DNA of 64,000 nucleotides from a virus. The stretch covers positions 1 through 64,000 of the IMG/VR virus record IMGVR_UViG_3300032241_000649. One strand, given 5' to 3'. Made by a program: the position numbers and the translations under genes. Numbering within the stretch: position 1 is the first letter of the stretch; each line of letters begins with the position of its first letter. Of this stretch, positions 62,362-64,000 are shown in pieces. The notes under the pieces were generated by a model, which was not told the origin of the DNA, ran no database searches, and saw only the letters and a list, made by a program, of their open reading frames with translations.

Positions 62362-64000
62362 CTACTCTCTAAAAACGGCTTTGTCAATTCCGAAGGATTG
62401 CGCAGAGTTATAGGTAGTACCTGGATCACAGGTAACAGTTAGAACCGCATATGCTGCACCGATTGTTGTAGATGCAGGGTTTACTACTCCAAGATATCCC
62501 CAACGATCTGTTCGAGTAATAACTGCTGATGTAGAACGAATAGCGTCTGTGTAGTCAGATAATACAGTTCCAGATACTGGTTCACTAGCTCTATCAGGTG
62601 TTGTAGCAACTGCGTATGTTATAACACCACCACTATTGCTAAGAATATTAAGACCAACACCATTGTAAGGAGAAGGTAGTCCCTCTACAGTAATAGCTGC
62701 ACCAATAGCTAGTTGATTTAATCCAATTTCTAATGAAGCAATATTAGAGGTTATAGATGCAGTGTTTGCCGCATATCTTTGTAAAGCAGGAATTGGAGTA
62801 GGAAGGCTTCCAGTTGCAGCAAGTACATCAGGTGCGTTTGAACCATAAAAATCTACACGTAAAGTATAGGTACCACTTGCAACTCCATTGATAGGTTTAA
62901 CTGCAACAGAGCTGTAATAACCATGGTTAGAAAGAACGGGAACTAGTCCAGTTTTAATTCCAAAGGTGTAAGAAGAATCTGAAATTATTCTGGATGTACT
63001 TACCTTACAATAAGCTGATCCATGAACAACAGTATCATTAAAAAGTGTACCCTGTGCGTATTTTCTAATAAGAGTAGAGTTAACACCTTGCCAAAGACCT
63101 AAATCACGTTCGAATGATGCAGAAGGAATTAATGAAGAAGTAAGCTCGCCAGCAAATTCTTCAAGTAGAATACCACGTTGTAGAGACCACGTACTATCGT
63201 AAGGAAGAACCAGAGATAATGTCTCTTTAATACGTGTACTCTTAGTAGACCAGTGGTACATATAGTTACTCTTGCCGCCCTGTTGACTTTGCGCCCTAGT
63301 TAGGTAAATATTTCCACTTGTATGCAAAGGATTTGGCATAGAGATAGCATCTACGTTAGGATCAATAAATGCAGAGGCTATACGACCATACTCTGCCTGC
63401 GCACCATCTACAATAAACCATCCAGACTGTGGAATCTTACCAGGAATCACATATGGATCAGAGCTTACATGTTGAAGTCTTACTTTGAAGGATGTTTCAC
63501 CTGGCAATAACTGACGAATAGTTTGAATACGAATCCATTGATATTGATCATGCTGTACTACAGCAATAGACTTAGAAAATATATCGTTTGTAGTTGAGTA
63601 GGTTCCGTTATACCCAGAAAGTGTGTATACTCCTTCAGAACCACGAACAAACATAGAAACAGTTACATCTTCTCCACCTAGCGCTGCTGCAGGCAAATAA
63701 ACTGTAGTTTCAATATAAGAAGTAATTCCTTCTGCACCAGGGTTTTCTAGCTCTGTTACCCCAAAATGAGTTATAGGGGTACCGGCAACAATAAAGTTAG
63801 GGGCATACTGAACTATAAGATTTTTAGTTCCATACTTTGGTGGAAAGTAAAATAAAGCAGGATTATGAGTTACTGGGTCACGAACAATATCTCCATATGT
63901 TCCATCATTATTAATAATGCGCTCACCAGCAAAGTTGTATGGAAAATTGCTTGGATCTGAAACTATAGACATAGTTGCAGAACTTGTCCACCCTGCTGTG
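62362..64000 (-). CDS. Tail-associated beta-rich protein (partial, 5' end off the right edge)
   Basis: At least 545 residues. The frame is open to the window edge, so the ATG at 63972 may be internal. The protein is Thr/Ser/Tyr/Asn-rich and beta-sandwich-like with segments such as YIETTVYLPAAALGGEDVTV, SWFIVDGAQAEYGRIASAF and ATYTLRVDF-type strands, as in phage tail/baseplate carbohydrate-binding or fibre-shaft modules. It is the first structural gene after the replication block. Complete identity needs the missing N-terminus. Confidence 0.65.
   Translation of the reverse strand, partial: TAGWTSSATMSIVSDPSNFPYNFAGERIINNDGTYGDIVRDPVTHNPALFYFPPKYGTKNLIVQYAPNFIVAGTPITHFGVTELENPGAEGITSYIETTVYLPAAALGGEDVTVSMFVRGSEGVYTLSGYNGTYSTTNDIFSKSIAVVQHDQYQWIRIQTIRQLLPGETSFKVRLQHVSSDPYVIPGKIPQSGWFIVDGAQAEYGRIASAFIDPNVDAISMPNPLHTSGNIYLTRAQSQQGGKSNYMYHWSTKSTRIKETLSLVLPYDSTWSLQRGILLEEFAGELTSSLIPSASFERDLGLWQGVNSTLIRKYAQGTLFNDTVVHGSAYCKVSTSRIISDSSYTFGIKTGLVPVLSNHGYYSSVAVKPINGVASGTYTLRVDFYGSNAPDVLAATGSLPTPIPALQRYAANTASITSNIASLEIGLNQLAIGAAITVEGLPSPYNGVGLNILSNSGGVITYAVATTPDRASEPVSGTVLSDYTDAIRSTSAVITRTDRWGYLGVVNPASTTIGAAYAVLTVTCDPGTTYNSAQSFGIDKAVFRE

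Noticed and set aside
1-64000. Integrase, excisionase, CI-like repressor or diversity-generating retroelement
   Set aside because: No tyrosine or serine recombinase, repressor or reverse transcriptase motif was found on either strand; lifestyle cannot be decided from this window.

Overview
This window is the larger part of a tailed-bacteriophage genome (Caudoviricetes) from an actinobacterial host. Phage hallmarks include an N4-gp56-type major capsid protein, portal, scaffold, large terminase, tail proteins, endolysin and a complete replication set. Actinobacterial hallmarks are three WhiB-family Fe-S regulators, an MSMEG_6728-type pyrimidine-dimer glycosylase, a DUF7455-like protein, a SpoVS protein and a proteasome-like Ntn hydrolase. 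The sequence is moderately AT-rich by eye, which would suit a low-GC freshwater actinobacterium better than Mycobacterium or Streptomyces; that host assignment is inference. Tail genes run off both edges and no tape measure, tail tube or integrase is visible, so the genome continues beyond the window.

Layout: (1) 1-9.7 kb, minus strand: fibre, tail/connector protein, capsid operon, portal, terminase. (2) 9.8-10.5 kb, plus strand: an isolated secreted lysozyme-like gene behind a promoter and an attenuator-like RNA. (3) 10.5-19.8 kb, minus strand: HNH protein, small zinc-ribbon and disordered proteins, three paralogous PASTA-like virion-surface candidates, the proteasome-like protein, two KTSC proteins and Hsp20. 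(4) 19.8-20.3 kb: a divergent control region with palindromes and RNA structure. (5) 20.3-31.6 kb, plus strand: about thirty small genes, including a sigma-region-4-like protein, a WhiB protein, a CobS/MoxR-type AAA+ ATPase with a CobT-type VWA protein, and a DNA glycosylase. These are interspersed with structured non-coding RNAs and a dispersed 12-bp repeat (CCAACACAAACA) about once per kb. A strong bidirectional terminator closes the block. (6) 31.7-46.5 kb, minus strand: class II ribonucleotide reductase, a TGT-like protein, a nucleotidyltransferase, disordered proteins, a lysis cassette, a metallophosphoesterase and SpoVS. (7) 46.5-62.4 kb, minus strand: recombination and replication (two PD-(D/E)XK resolvase-like proteins, Cas4-like nuclease, RecA, PolA, SSB-like, SNF2 helicase, dNMP kinase, primase, DnaB, DnaC-like loader, winged-helix initiator candidate). 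(8) 62.4-64 kb: a partial tail protein.

Genes work as tightly packed operons with ATGA/TAATG stop-start overlaps. The replication module makes DNA with phage PolA, DnaB and DnaG, while the B12-dependent reductase and dNMP kinase supply precursors. The plus-strand block looks like the early/regulatory region. Recurrent minus-strand promoters (TTGCAT-N17-TATAAT or TGn-TATAAT) punctuate the minus operons. The observations most worth follow-up are the dispersed 12-mer together with the structured RNAs of the plus block, the CobS/CobT-like pair in a genome with a cobalamin-dependent reductase, and the phage proteasome-like hydrolase.
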